From the NCBI GenBank assembly GCA_021767305.1, contig JAASTL010000068.1, forward strand, positions 1-6,162: a stretch of 6,162 nucleotides of DNA, read 5' to 3'. A program made the position numbers and the translations under genes. Origin of the DNA: Piscirickettsiaceae bacterium (GTDB taxonomy: Bacteria > Pseudomonadota > Gammaproteobacteria > Thiomicrospirales > Thiomicrospiraceae). Below the pieces are notes generated by a model, which was not told the origin of the DNA, ran no database searches, and was given only the letters and a program-made list of their open reading frames with translations. How positions within the stretch are numbered: position 1 is the first letter of the stretch; each line of letters begins with the position of its first letter. Shown here piece after piece: positions 1-4,295 of this stretch.

Positions 1-2
1 CA

Positions 3-197
3 ACAAAATCATCCCAGAGCTTAGAGCAAAAAATTTATGAACAATTTAAAACAGAGCAAACAACTGAAGAAGTTCGTAAAAAATTAAAACAGCCAAAATC
101 AGACTTTACGAGAGCGTTGAACTCTCTTATACATGAAAGAAAAATTCGAAGAGTCTCAAAAAATAAAAAAACATGGGTACATACAAAACGCATGTAA
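3..197 (+). CDS. C-terminal part of a winged-helix-like protein in cassette 1 (partial)
   Basis: An open frame enters from the left edge and ends at TAA 195-197, giving the last 64 residues. The start lies outside the window. The visible part begins with a helix containing LEQKIYEQF. A helix-turn-helix-like stretch with EEVRKKLKQ and FTRALNSLIHERKIRR follows, then a short basic hairpin, VSKNKKTWV. This order is typical of a winged-helix DNA-binding fold as in small MarR- or restriction-associated regulators. The tail is very Lys/Arg-rich, which fits nucleic-acid binding. The assignment rests on residue pattern only, and the missing N-terminal part could carry another domain. The stop codon is formed by the R'' box of attC1, as for the other cassette genes here. 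The gene is AT-rich compared with its GC-rich attC. Confidence 0.7.
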   Translation, partial: TKSSQSLEQKIYEQFKTEQTTEEVRKKLKQPKSDFTRALNSLIHERKIRRVSKNKKTWVHTKRM

Positions 198-252
198 CAA
201 TACACTCAACCCGACCGCGCTAACGCGCGGCCGGTTAGCTTAAACGTTATAT
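192..252 (+). other. attC: attC1, short host-type integron recombination site
   Basis: R'' is ATGTAAC (192-198) and R' is GTTATAT (246-252). These pair along their whole length with one G-T wobble. The central stem is CCGCGC (215-220) with GCGCGG (225-230) and a TAAC loop. It is extended by CCG (211-213) with CGG (232-234), across an A214/C231 mismatch, and by AA (208-209) with TT (235-236). C210 remains unpaired, which would be an extrahelical G on the bottom strand, the strand the integrase uses. Recombination would occur between G246 and T247. Positions 204-243 are identical to 622-661 in attC2. Confidence 0.9.
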
Positions 253-664
253 GCTTACGGAATCAGAATGAAAACAATATTTACCGTTCTACTATCTATC
301 TTTTTTAGTTCAGCCAATGCATCAAATTATGAATTTTCAACATCAATGGATTTTGATGAATTTGCCGTAGTTTTAAAACATTTGAATGCTTCAAATAGAG
401 CTATTACTAATGAAATTACTAAAGGATTAATTTCATTTAAAAACACTACAAAACCGGGACAAAGACAAAAGTTAGATTTTAAATCGCAAAGTGGCTATAT
501 GCTTTTAGAGAGAGAAGACCCACAAGCTTTTTCAATTTATATCTTCACAGACAAAAATGCTAATCAAGAACTAGAATCAGCATATGAAGCTGCTTGTGAC
601 GAGCTTGGCATATAACAATTTACTCAACCCGACCGCGCTAACGCGCGGCCGGTTAGCTTAATAG
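247..664 (+). mobile_element. Integron cassette 2 (418 bp), secreted-protein cassette
   Basis: The limits follow from the crossover points G|TT in attC1 and attC2. The cassette starts TTATAT and ends at the G of the next R' box. Its own R'' box (ATATAAC, 610-616) is the exact complement of G plus TTATAT at its start. This is expected only if both ends came from one circular cassette. It carries one ORF (268-615) and has 21 bases ahead of the start codon, so it probably has no promoter of its own and depends on upstream transcription. Confidence 0.85.
268..615 (+). CDS. Predicted secreted 115-aa protein of unknown function (cassette 2)
   Basis: I do not recognise a family. The N-terminus is a signal peptide: MKT, a hydrophobic core (IFTVLLSIFF) and a likely signal peptidase I cut after SSANA at residue 18. 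The mature part, about 97 residues, is a mixed polar domain. It has one Cys near the end (in AACDEL), no lipobox and no second membrane segment. The ATG at 268 is preceded by GGAA (259-262) with 5-nt spacing, a modest ribosome site. The stop TAA (613-615) lies inside the attC2 R'' box. Base use is AT-rich, unlike the chromosomal genes from 2091 onwards. Orphan exported proteins of this size are common integron cargo. The periplasm or the exterior is its likely location. Confidence 0.75.
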   Translation: MKTIFTVLLSIFFSSANASNYEFSTSMDFDEFAVVLKHLNASNRAITNEITKGLISFKNTTKPGQRQKLDFKSQSGYMLLEREDPQAFSIYIFTDKNANQELESAYEAACDELGI

Positions 665-670
665 TTAGGC
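610..670 (+). other. attC: attC2, short host-type integron recombination site
   Basis: R'' is ATATAAC (610-616) and R' is GTTAGGC (664-670, matching GTTRRRY). The core is identical over 40 bp to attC1, with the same CCGCGC-TAAC-GCGCGG hairpin and the same single unpaired base. R'' and R' pair poorly in this integrated form because the R' bases after the G belong to cassette 3. R'' is instead complementary to 246-252 at the start of cassette 2, as expected after cassette integration. Confidence 0.9.
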
Positions 671-1410
671 GCCTTACTGAAGTAGGAGGAAATATGTCAG
701 ATTGTGGTTGTGGGGCAGAACAAGCGGAGAGTCTGGAAAAGAAAACTCTCATCATTCTGTTATCTATCAATGCATTTATGTTTGTTACTGAATTAACGCT
801 GGGCTGGCTGGCGCAATCTACCGGGCTTATCGCTGACTCGCTAGATATGCTAGCTGATGCTACTGTCTATGGTCTGTCACTATATGCAGTTGGGAAAGGA
901 GTCGTGAAGCAAGCAAAGGCGGCTAGAGTGAGCGGTTACCTACAAATAATTTTGGGGCTTGGCGTTTTATTCGAAGTGATCAGGCGTATGGTTTTTGGCA
1001 GTGAACCTCAAAGCACTCTTATCATTGTTGTCGGTGCGGTTGCCCTCCTGGCAAACATCATTTGTTTAATTCTCATTTCCAAGCACAAAGATAGCGGCGT
1101 ACACATGCGCGCTTCGTGGATATTTTCAACAAATGATGTCATTGCCAACTTGGGGGTAATTATATCTGGTGTTCTTGTTGCCATCGTTGGCAGTCGCTAT
1201 CCCGACCTAATTGTGGGAACAATAATATCAATCGTGGTGATTCGTGGCGGTATAAAAATACTACAAGATGCGGACCAAACTCAGAAATCAGGAAATCGCG
1301 CCTAACAAAGCGCTGCAGAGGGACGGCCAACGCTATGCACCTTTGTGCTGGTCGCTGCGCTCCCATTTTCGCACAAAGGTGCATAGCATTGTCCGCCCCT
1401 GAGCGCGGCG
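665..1410 (+). mobile_element. Integron cassette 3 (746 bp), cation-transporter cassette
   Basis: The cassette runs from TTAGGC after the attC2 crossover to G1410 in attC3. The start GTTAGGCGC (664-672) is the exact reverse complement of GCGCCTAAC (1298-1306) at its far end, confirming the pair of ends over 9 bases. It holds one ORF (694-1305). Its attC is a long type unrelated to attC1 and attC2, and its coding sequence is visibly less AT-rich than that of cassettes 1, 2 and 4, both signs of separate origin. Confidence 0.85.
694..1305 (+). CDS. Cation diffusion facilitator family transporter lacking the C-terminal domain (cassette 3)
   Basis: This is an inner-membrane protein of the CDF family, which exports divalent metal ions, usually in exchange for protons. 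Six hydrophobic segments lie roughly at 18-38, 44-66, 78-98, 108-130, 145-166 and 170-190. The family signature is in TM2: TGLIADSLDMLADA, with the DxxxD pair Asp51 and Asp55. TM5 holds STNDVIAN with Asp148, but the His usual four residues before that Asp is Phe144. The N-terminus carries CGCG (residues 4-7), a possible metal-binding patch. The protein ends at residue 203, just after TM6, so the roughly 90-residue cytoplasmic domain of YiiP-type members is absent. The ATG follows AGGAGG (684-689) at a short 4-nt spacing. TAA 1303-1305 overlaps attC3. Family assignment is firm; the ion is unknown, and the altered TM5 site argues against assuming Zn2+. Confidence 0.85.
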   Translation: MSDCGCGAEQAESLEKKTLIILLSINAFMFVTELTLGWLAQSTGLIADSLDMLADATVYGLSLYAVGKGVVKQAKAARVSGYLQIILGLGVLFEVIRRMVFGSEPQSTLIIVVGAVALLANIICLILISKHKDSGVHMRASWIFSTNDVIANLGVIISGVLVAIVGSRYPDLIVGTIISIVVIRGGIKILQDADQTQKSGNRA

Positions 1411-1416
1411 TTAAAC
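1300..1416 (+). other. attC: attC3, long heterologous integron recombination site
   Basis: R'' is GCCTAAC (1300-1306) and R' is GTTAAAC (1410-1416, matching GTTRRRY). The centre holds a perfect 17-bp inverted repeat (1332-1348 with 1371-1387) around a 22-nt loop. It is flanked by GGAC (1321-1324) and GTCC (1391-1394), so the whole site can fold as one long hairpin. It shares no core with attC1 or attC2, which fits an imported cassette. Confidence 0.88.
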
Positions 1417-1419
1417 TTC

Positions 1420-1447
1420 TTGACACACTAATACATGTACATACAAT
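1420..1447 (+). promoter_or_regulatory. Promoter of brnTA with an overlapping palindrome
   Basis: The -35 is TTGACA (1420-1425, a perfect consensus) and the -10 is TACAAT (1442-1447), with a 16-bp spacer. The expected transcription start is near 1454, the A of the brnT start codon, so the mRNA should be leaderless or nearly so. The palindrome TACATGTA (1432-1439) sits in the spacer. TACAT (1432-1436) and ATGTA (1446-1450) flank the -10, plausible BrnA-BrnT autoregulation sites. Transcription starts only 4 bases inside the cassette's first box, so the cassette is independent of the distant integron promoter. Confidence 0.75.
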
Positions 1448-1453
1448 GTAATT

Positions 1454-1735
1454 ATGATTAAATTTGAATGGGATCAGAAAAAAGCTGATTCAAATATTAA
1501 AAAACACGGTGTTTCTTTTGAGGAGGCACGAACTGTTTTTTATGATGATTATGCAATGCAGTTTGATGACGAAACCCTAGGTGAAGAAAGATTTATCCTT
1601 TTGGGCATGAGCAACCTTTCACGAGTTTTAATTGTGGTTCATTGCGAACGTGGAGTTAACAACGAAATTCTTCGTATCATTTCTGCTCGAAAAGCAACTA
1701 AATCAGAAATGCAATATTACAAAGGTAGTTGGTAA
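1454..1735 (+). CDS. brnT: BrnT family ribonuclease toxin (DUF497)
   Basis: BrnT is the toxin of a type II system: a RelE-fold ribonuclease that stops translation by cutting RNA and is neutralised by BrnA. The 93-residue protein has the family layout and the usual length. It opens with FEWDQKKADSNIKKHGVSF (residues 4-22), continues with the EEARTVFYDD helix and GEERFILLG in the centre, and ends with RIISARKATKSE (74-85), the conserved basic C-terminal stretch. No residue of these blocks is missing, so the toxin is probably active. No Shine-Dalgarno sequence precedes the ATG, consistent with leaderless translation from the promoter just upstream. The TAA shares its last base with the brnA start (TAATG), which suggests translational coupling. 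The toxin-first order is normal for brnTA. Confidence 0.92.
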   Translation: MIKFEWDQKKADSNIKKHGVSFEEARTVFYDDYAMQFDDETLGEERFILLGMSNLSRVLIVVHCERGVNNEILRIISARKATKSEMQYYKGSW

Positions 1736-1953
1736 TGAAAAAAGAATATGATTTTTCAAAAATGAAATCCAGAAAAAACCCGTACGCTTCCAAATTAAAA
1801 AAATCAATCACAATAAGACTTAGTGAAGACGTCATTGATTATTTTAAAAACATGTCGGAAGAATCTGGTATCCCCTACCAAAGTCTAATAAATTTATATC
1901 TAAAAGATTGTGCAACTCACCATCGAAAACTTAACATTCAATGGCAACCATAA
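1735..1953 (+). CDS. brnA: BrnA family antitoxin (ribbon-helix-helix)
   Basis: BrnA binds and blocks BrnT and represses the shared promoter through its ribbon-helix-helix fold. The protein is 72 residues long. It has the typical N-terminal toxin-binding lead with YDFSKMKSRKNPYASKLKK, then the DNA-contacting strand SITIRLSEDVIDYF. After that comes the conserved GIPYQSLINLYLKDCA helix, and the tail is RKLNIQW. I place the start at ATG 1735, which overlaps the brnT stop and follows AAAGG (1721-1725). A TTG two codons earlier is possible but less likely. The stop TAA (1951-1953) is part of the TAAC box of the decayed attC, as in the other cassette genes. Confidence 0.92.
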   Translation: MKKEYDFSKMKSRKNPYASKLKKSITIRLSEDVIDYFKNMSEESGIPYQSLINLYLKDCATHHRKLNIQWQP

Positions 1954-2008
1954 CCTTAAATACTAGCTAAACCGGAGTTCATTCGCGGCCGGTTAGTTCT
2001 AGTCTTGA
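1948..2008 (+). other. attC4, decayed terminal attC site
   Basis: CCATAAC (1948-1954) stands where R'' should be and contains the brnA stop, as in the other cassettes. CGCGGCCGGTTAG (1984-1996) is identical to 226-238 of attC1. It lies 33 bases after TAAC, against 31 bases in attC1 and attC2, so the geometry is kept. The left half has diverged but can still form an imperfect stem: CTAGCTAAACCGG (1963-1975) with the block 1989-2002. No GTTRRRY box is found at the expected R' position (about 2002-2008, GTCTTGA). GTTAAAA at 2028-2034 is the nearest alternative. The site is probably inactive or weak. Confidence 0.65.
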
Positions 2009-2090
2009 AGAAAATAATTCGGTTCGGGTTAAAATCATAAGCTTCTATTTTCAGTAAATAAAACCATCCCTCCATTTACTAGGATAAATA
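1954..2090. other. Array-chromosome junction
   Basis: This 137-base gap contains the decayed attC and then AT-rich sequence up to the next gene. TTGAAG (2005-2010) and TAAAAT (2030-2035) could serve as -35 and -10, but the 19-bp spacing is poor, so I do not call a promoter. AGGA (2081-2084) is the ribosome site of the following gene. No terminator with a U-run is seen. The attC4 hairpin lacks one. Confidence 0.5.
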
Positions 2091-2498
2091 ATGAAAACCC
2101 TTTTAATAATTGCTTTTTCACTTCTATCAACCTTAAGTCATGCAGACACTGTATCTGAAATCAAACAGTTGATTGCGGATAACCTCAAATACACCCAAGC
2201 GGAAGATTTGAATGCGGTCATGAGTACAATGCATTCACAATCGCCTTCGTTATTACCCACACGTAAAACCTTACAGCAGCTTTTTCCATTGTATGAGGTG
2301 AAATACCAGTTAAATGATGTGTCGTTTGTGGGTGCGGACGATAAATACGCTTACGCCAAAGTCATTCAAACCACCACCAAAATCAGTGGCCCGGCGTTTC
2401 AAAATAATCGTATTGAGGCTTTGCAGATTTTTAAAAAAGAAAATAACCAATGGAAACTCTGGGCTCAAGCTAACCTAGAAATTAAGTTTCTTCCATAA
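2091..2498 (+). CDS. Exported NTF2-like (SnoaL/DUF4440-type) protein
   Basis: The 135-residue precursor has a clear signal peptide: MKTLLIIAFSLLSTLSHA, with the cut after residue 18 (SHA). The mature part, about 117 residues, has the order of an NTF2-like cone fold. A first helix region, TVSEIKQLIADNLKYTQAED, precedes LNAVMSTMHSQSP, the segment where this superfamily usually passes from the first helices into its pocket. Then come strands with YQLNDVSFVG, YAYAKVIQTTTKI and ALQIFKKENNQWKLWAQ. The W-K-L-W strand near the end is typical of SnoaL/DUF4440-like proteins. No catalytic set can be assigned, so it may bind a small ligand or be purely structural. It should act in the periplasm. Start: ATG after AGGA (2081-2084) with 6-nt spacing. 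The acetyltransferase gene follows 21 bases after its stop. Confidence 0.75.
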   Translation: MKTLLIIAFSLLSTLSHADTVSEIKQLIADNLKYTQAEDLNAVMSTMHSQSPSLLPTRKTLQQLFPLYEVKYQLNDVSFVGADDKYAYAKVIQTTTKISGPAFQNNRIEALQIFKKENNQWKLWAQANLEIKFLP

Positions 2499-2519
2499 TG
2501 ACCGGTAGGTTTTAAGCGC

Positions 2520-3068
2520 ATGATTTTTAAAAATCTAAATACCACTCATGCAGAGGAAATCACGCAATTATTTACCTCTGTTTTCACGGCATCGGAAAGT
2601 GCTGAAGAAGGTCGATTAATCGGCACTTTATCAGCGCAATTAGCGGCGAGCATCGATAATGAGCAAACCCTCTGTTTTGGGGCTTTTACAGATAAGCCTT
2701 CTAACCCAGAGTTAATTGCCTGCATTTTCTGTACCCGCCTAACATACGCTGAGCCCGTTGAGGTTTATATGCTGGCACCTGTTGCGGTTAGCACGCAAAA
2801 TCAAGGGCAAGGTATTGGACAAGCGTTGATTAACTTTGGCTTGGCGGCACTCAAACAACGCGGAACCAGCATTGTTGTAACCTATGGCGACCCAGCTTTT
2901 TATGGCAAAGTTGGCTTTAGCGCACTTTCCGAAGACTATTTGCAGGCTCCGGTAAAACTCTCTATGCCGTTTGGCTGGTTAGGCCAATCTTTGACTGCCA
3001 AAGAGATTCCAACCCTACCAGGTCGCCCCCAATGTGTTGCCGCATTTGCCAACCCAATTTATTGGTAA
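2520..3068 (+). CDS. GNAT family N-acetyltransferase (YhbS-like, COG3153 type)
   Basis: A cytoplasmic enzyme that transfers an acetyl group from acetyl-CoA to an amine; the substrate cannot be told from sequence. The protein has 182 residues, close to the family norm. Motif A lies at about 86-105: LAPVAVSTQNQGQGIGQALI, with the pyrophosphate-binding QGQGIG (95-100). Motif B is YGDPAFYGKVGF (122-133), where Tyr128 is the usual general acid. The GDPxFYxxxGF pattern is typical of YhbS-like members. The N-terminal HAEEITQLFTSVF helix is also usual for the family. The ribosome site is weak (TAGG around 2506-2509). With the 21-nt gap after the NTF2-like gene, co-transcription is likely. Confidence 0.85.
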   Translation: MIFKNLNTTHAEEITQLFTSVFTASESAEEGRLIGTLSAQLAASIDNEQTLCFGAFTDKPSNPELIACIFCTRLTYAEPVEVYMLAPVAVSTQNQGQGIGQALINFGLAALKQRGTSIVVTYGDPAFYGKVGFSALSEDYLQAPVKLSMPFGWLGQSLTAKEIPTLPGRPQCVAAFANPIYW

Positions 3069-3069
3069 C

Positions 3070-3093
3070 ACTAAATAGTCGACTAAATAGCCG
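3070..3093 (+). repeat. 12-bp tandem duplication between genes
   Basis: Two copies in a row, ACTAAATAGTCG and ACTAAATAGCCG, differ at one base. They lie just after the acetyltransferase stop. No function can be assigned. A similar 12-bp duplication containing AAATAG occurs at 5318-5341. Confidence 0.6.
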
Positions 3094-3185
3094 CCTCTAA
3101 AAACTCAATCCATAACTTATTTCAATTTTGCCTGTGTTACATTGGTTAGCCGTTAGATCAACAATTTTGGCTTACGGAGAACTCT

Positions 3186-4250
3186 ATGCAACGTTTTTGG
3201 CTGACACTCTTTGCTTTTGTACCCACCCTATTCTTGTTAACCCATGCCAACGCGGCCACGCTAGCTCCCGCTTCTTTACCAGAAAACCTTAAAGATACTC
3301 AGTGGCAATTGGTAGATTTTCAGTCGATGGATGATGCGATTGGCACCCTTGTGCCGCCGCCAAACCAAACGTATCAAATGCACCTGCAAGCTGATGGTAA
3401 AGTCGCTCTGCAATTGGATTGTAATCGCGCTGCCGGTGCTTGGTATGCCAAACCAAGCAGTGATGCTAACAGTGGCCAATTTAAATTCACGCCTTTGGCA
3501 ATGACCAAGGCCTCTTGCGCTAAACCGAGCATGGATGTGCGCATTGCGCAGGACGCTAAATTTATTCGTGGTTATTTATTAAAGGGCAATGACTTATACC
3601 TAAACTTGTTGGCTGATGGTGGCATTTACCATTGGACAAGCTTGCACAACACCCAAAAGCAAACCATTAAAAGCGTAGCGCCTGAGTTAGGAGGGCCACG
3701 TAATTGGCAAGTTACCACCCGTTTGAATTTACGTTCTGCGCCATCTACCAATGCCACTATTATAGAGATCTATCCAACCAACACCTTACTGGATAACTTA
3801 GGCTGTAAAACTCAAGAAGACCGGGTTTGGTGTGATGTACAAAAACTCGGTGGCGGTGCCCGAGGTTATGTTGCAAGAGAGTTTTTACAAGCGGCCAAAG
3901 CCACCGATGGCACTATTCCAACTGGAGAAGACAACTCTGCTCTGCGCGCTGGACTTAAAGATTTTGATGCCAGTGGCGAGCTACCTTGTTCCACCGTGCT
4001 TGGACAACCTACCCAAAGCTGTAAATTTCAAGTAGCGCGCGCTGGCGGAGGTTACGCAACCTTGGTGATTGAAAAACCTAACCAGTACAAACGCACAATT
4101 TATTTTCGACTTGGCAAAGCCATTGGTAGCAGTGGTAGCCAAGCGGATGGCTACCCTGAATTTAGCGCCACTAAACAAGGTGATTTACATCTAATTCAAG
4201 TGGGTGATGAACGCTATGAAATCCCGGATGCGGTGATTTTTGGCGGCTAA
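3186..4250 (+). CDS. Exported META domain / SH3b domain protein with Cys-containing C-terminal domain
   Basis: A three-part envelope protein of 354 residues. The signal peptide spans 1-23, with the cut after ANA. A META (HslJ-like) domain follows at about 35-152: it starts LKDTQWQLVDFQS, has LDCNRAAGAWY (77-87) and FTPLAMTKASC (101-111), and ends with IYHWTSL. Next is a bacterial SH3 domain at about 175-235, recognised by LNLRSAPSTNATII and GYVAREFL. Cys207 and Cys216 may form a disulfide. The last domain, about 250-354, has LPC and SCKFQVARAGGGYA, and ends YEIPDAVIFGG. I have the impression this end recurs on other proteobacterial SH3b proteins but cannot name it. META and SH3b suggest a periplasmic role in cell-envelope stress or peptidoglycan binding; this is inference. 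Start: ATG after GGAGA (3176-3180). Confidence 0.8.
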   Translation: MQRFWLTLFAFVPTLFLLTHANAATLAPASLPENLKDTQWQLVDFQSMDDAIGTLVPPPNQTYQMHLQADGKVALQLDCNRAAGAWYAKPSSDANSGQFKFTPLAMTKASCAKPSMDVRIAQDAKFIRGYLLKGNDLYLNLLADGGIYHWTSLHNTQKQTIKSVAPELGGPRNWQVTTRLNLRSAPSTNATIIEIYPTNTLLDNLGCKTQEDRVWCDVQKLGGGARGYVAREFLQAAKATDGTIPTGEDNSALRAGLKDFDASGELPCSTVLGQPTQSCKFQVARAGGGYATLVIEKPNQYKRTIYFRLGKAIGSSGSQADGYPEFSATKQGDLHLIQVGDERYEIPDAVIFGG

Positions 4251-4295
4251 CATTATGTGGAATTAAAGTAGCCAAATTTAAAACTCGAGGTGATT

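Larger units (their letters stand above)
1..2008 (+). mobile_element. 3' end of an integron gene-cassette array
   Basis: Four consecutive + strand units each end in an attC or attC-like site (192-252, 610-670, 1300-1416, about 1948-2008). Such arrays are built by an integron integrase that recombines attC sites folded from the bottom strand. Neither intI nor attI is in the window; with this orientation they would lie to the left. Two sites share a 40-bp identical core, which is typical of sedentary chromosomal integrons, whereas mobile integrons carry mixed sites. To the right the host-type genes start at 2091 with no further attC, so this is read as the array's distal end. The left limit is outside the window and the right limit is uncertain by some tens of bases because the last site is decayed. 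Confidence 0.85.
1411..2008 (+). mobile_element. Terminal cassette 4, BrnT/BrnA toxin-antitoxin cassette
   Basis: The left end is the attC3 crossover (G1410/T1411), and the unit starts TTAAAC. It carries a promoter, brnT and brnA, then a decayed attC. The predicted R'' for this start would be GTTTAAC, but the box at the far end is CCATAAC. The two ends therefore no longer match, unlike in cassettes 2 and 3. Promoter-bearing TA cassettes are a known stabilising element of sedentary arrays. The right limit is approximate. Confidence 0.7.

Noticed and set aside
192..1416. attC hairpins as a CRISPR array
   Set aside because: The repeats are 418 bp or more apart, contain recombination boxes and flank genes; there are no regular short spacers.
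1160..1426. Minus-strand open frame of 88 codons across the end of the transporter gene and attC3
   Set aside because: It lies antisense to a clear CDF gene and then runs through the attC inverted repeat. No ribosome site or family pattern was seen.
1963..2002. Inverted repeat after brnA as a rho-independent terminator
   Set aside because: The stem is imperfect and no U-run follows. The 13-bp identity to attC1 and the spacing explain it better as attC remnant.
3152..3158. GTTAGAT as another attC R' box
   Set aside because: It matches GTTRRRY, but no partner R'' box or hairpin arms lie upstream at a plausible distance.
3832..4035. Second + strand frame inside the META/SH3b gene
   Set aside because: It sits wholly inside a gene with recognisable domains in another frame and shows no pattern of its own.
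4290..4295. GTG 4290 as the exchanger start
   Set aside because: It overlaps the strong Shine-Dalgarno GAGGTGAT. GTG 4296 is correctly spaced from it. The difference is two residues.
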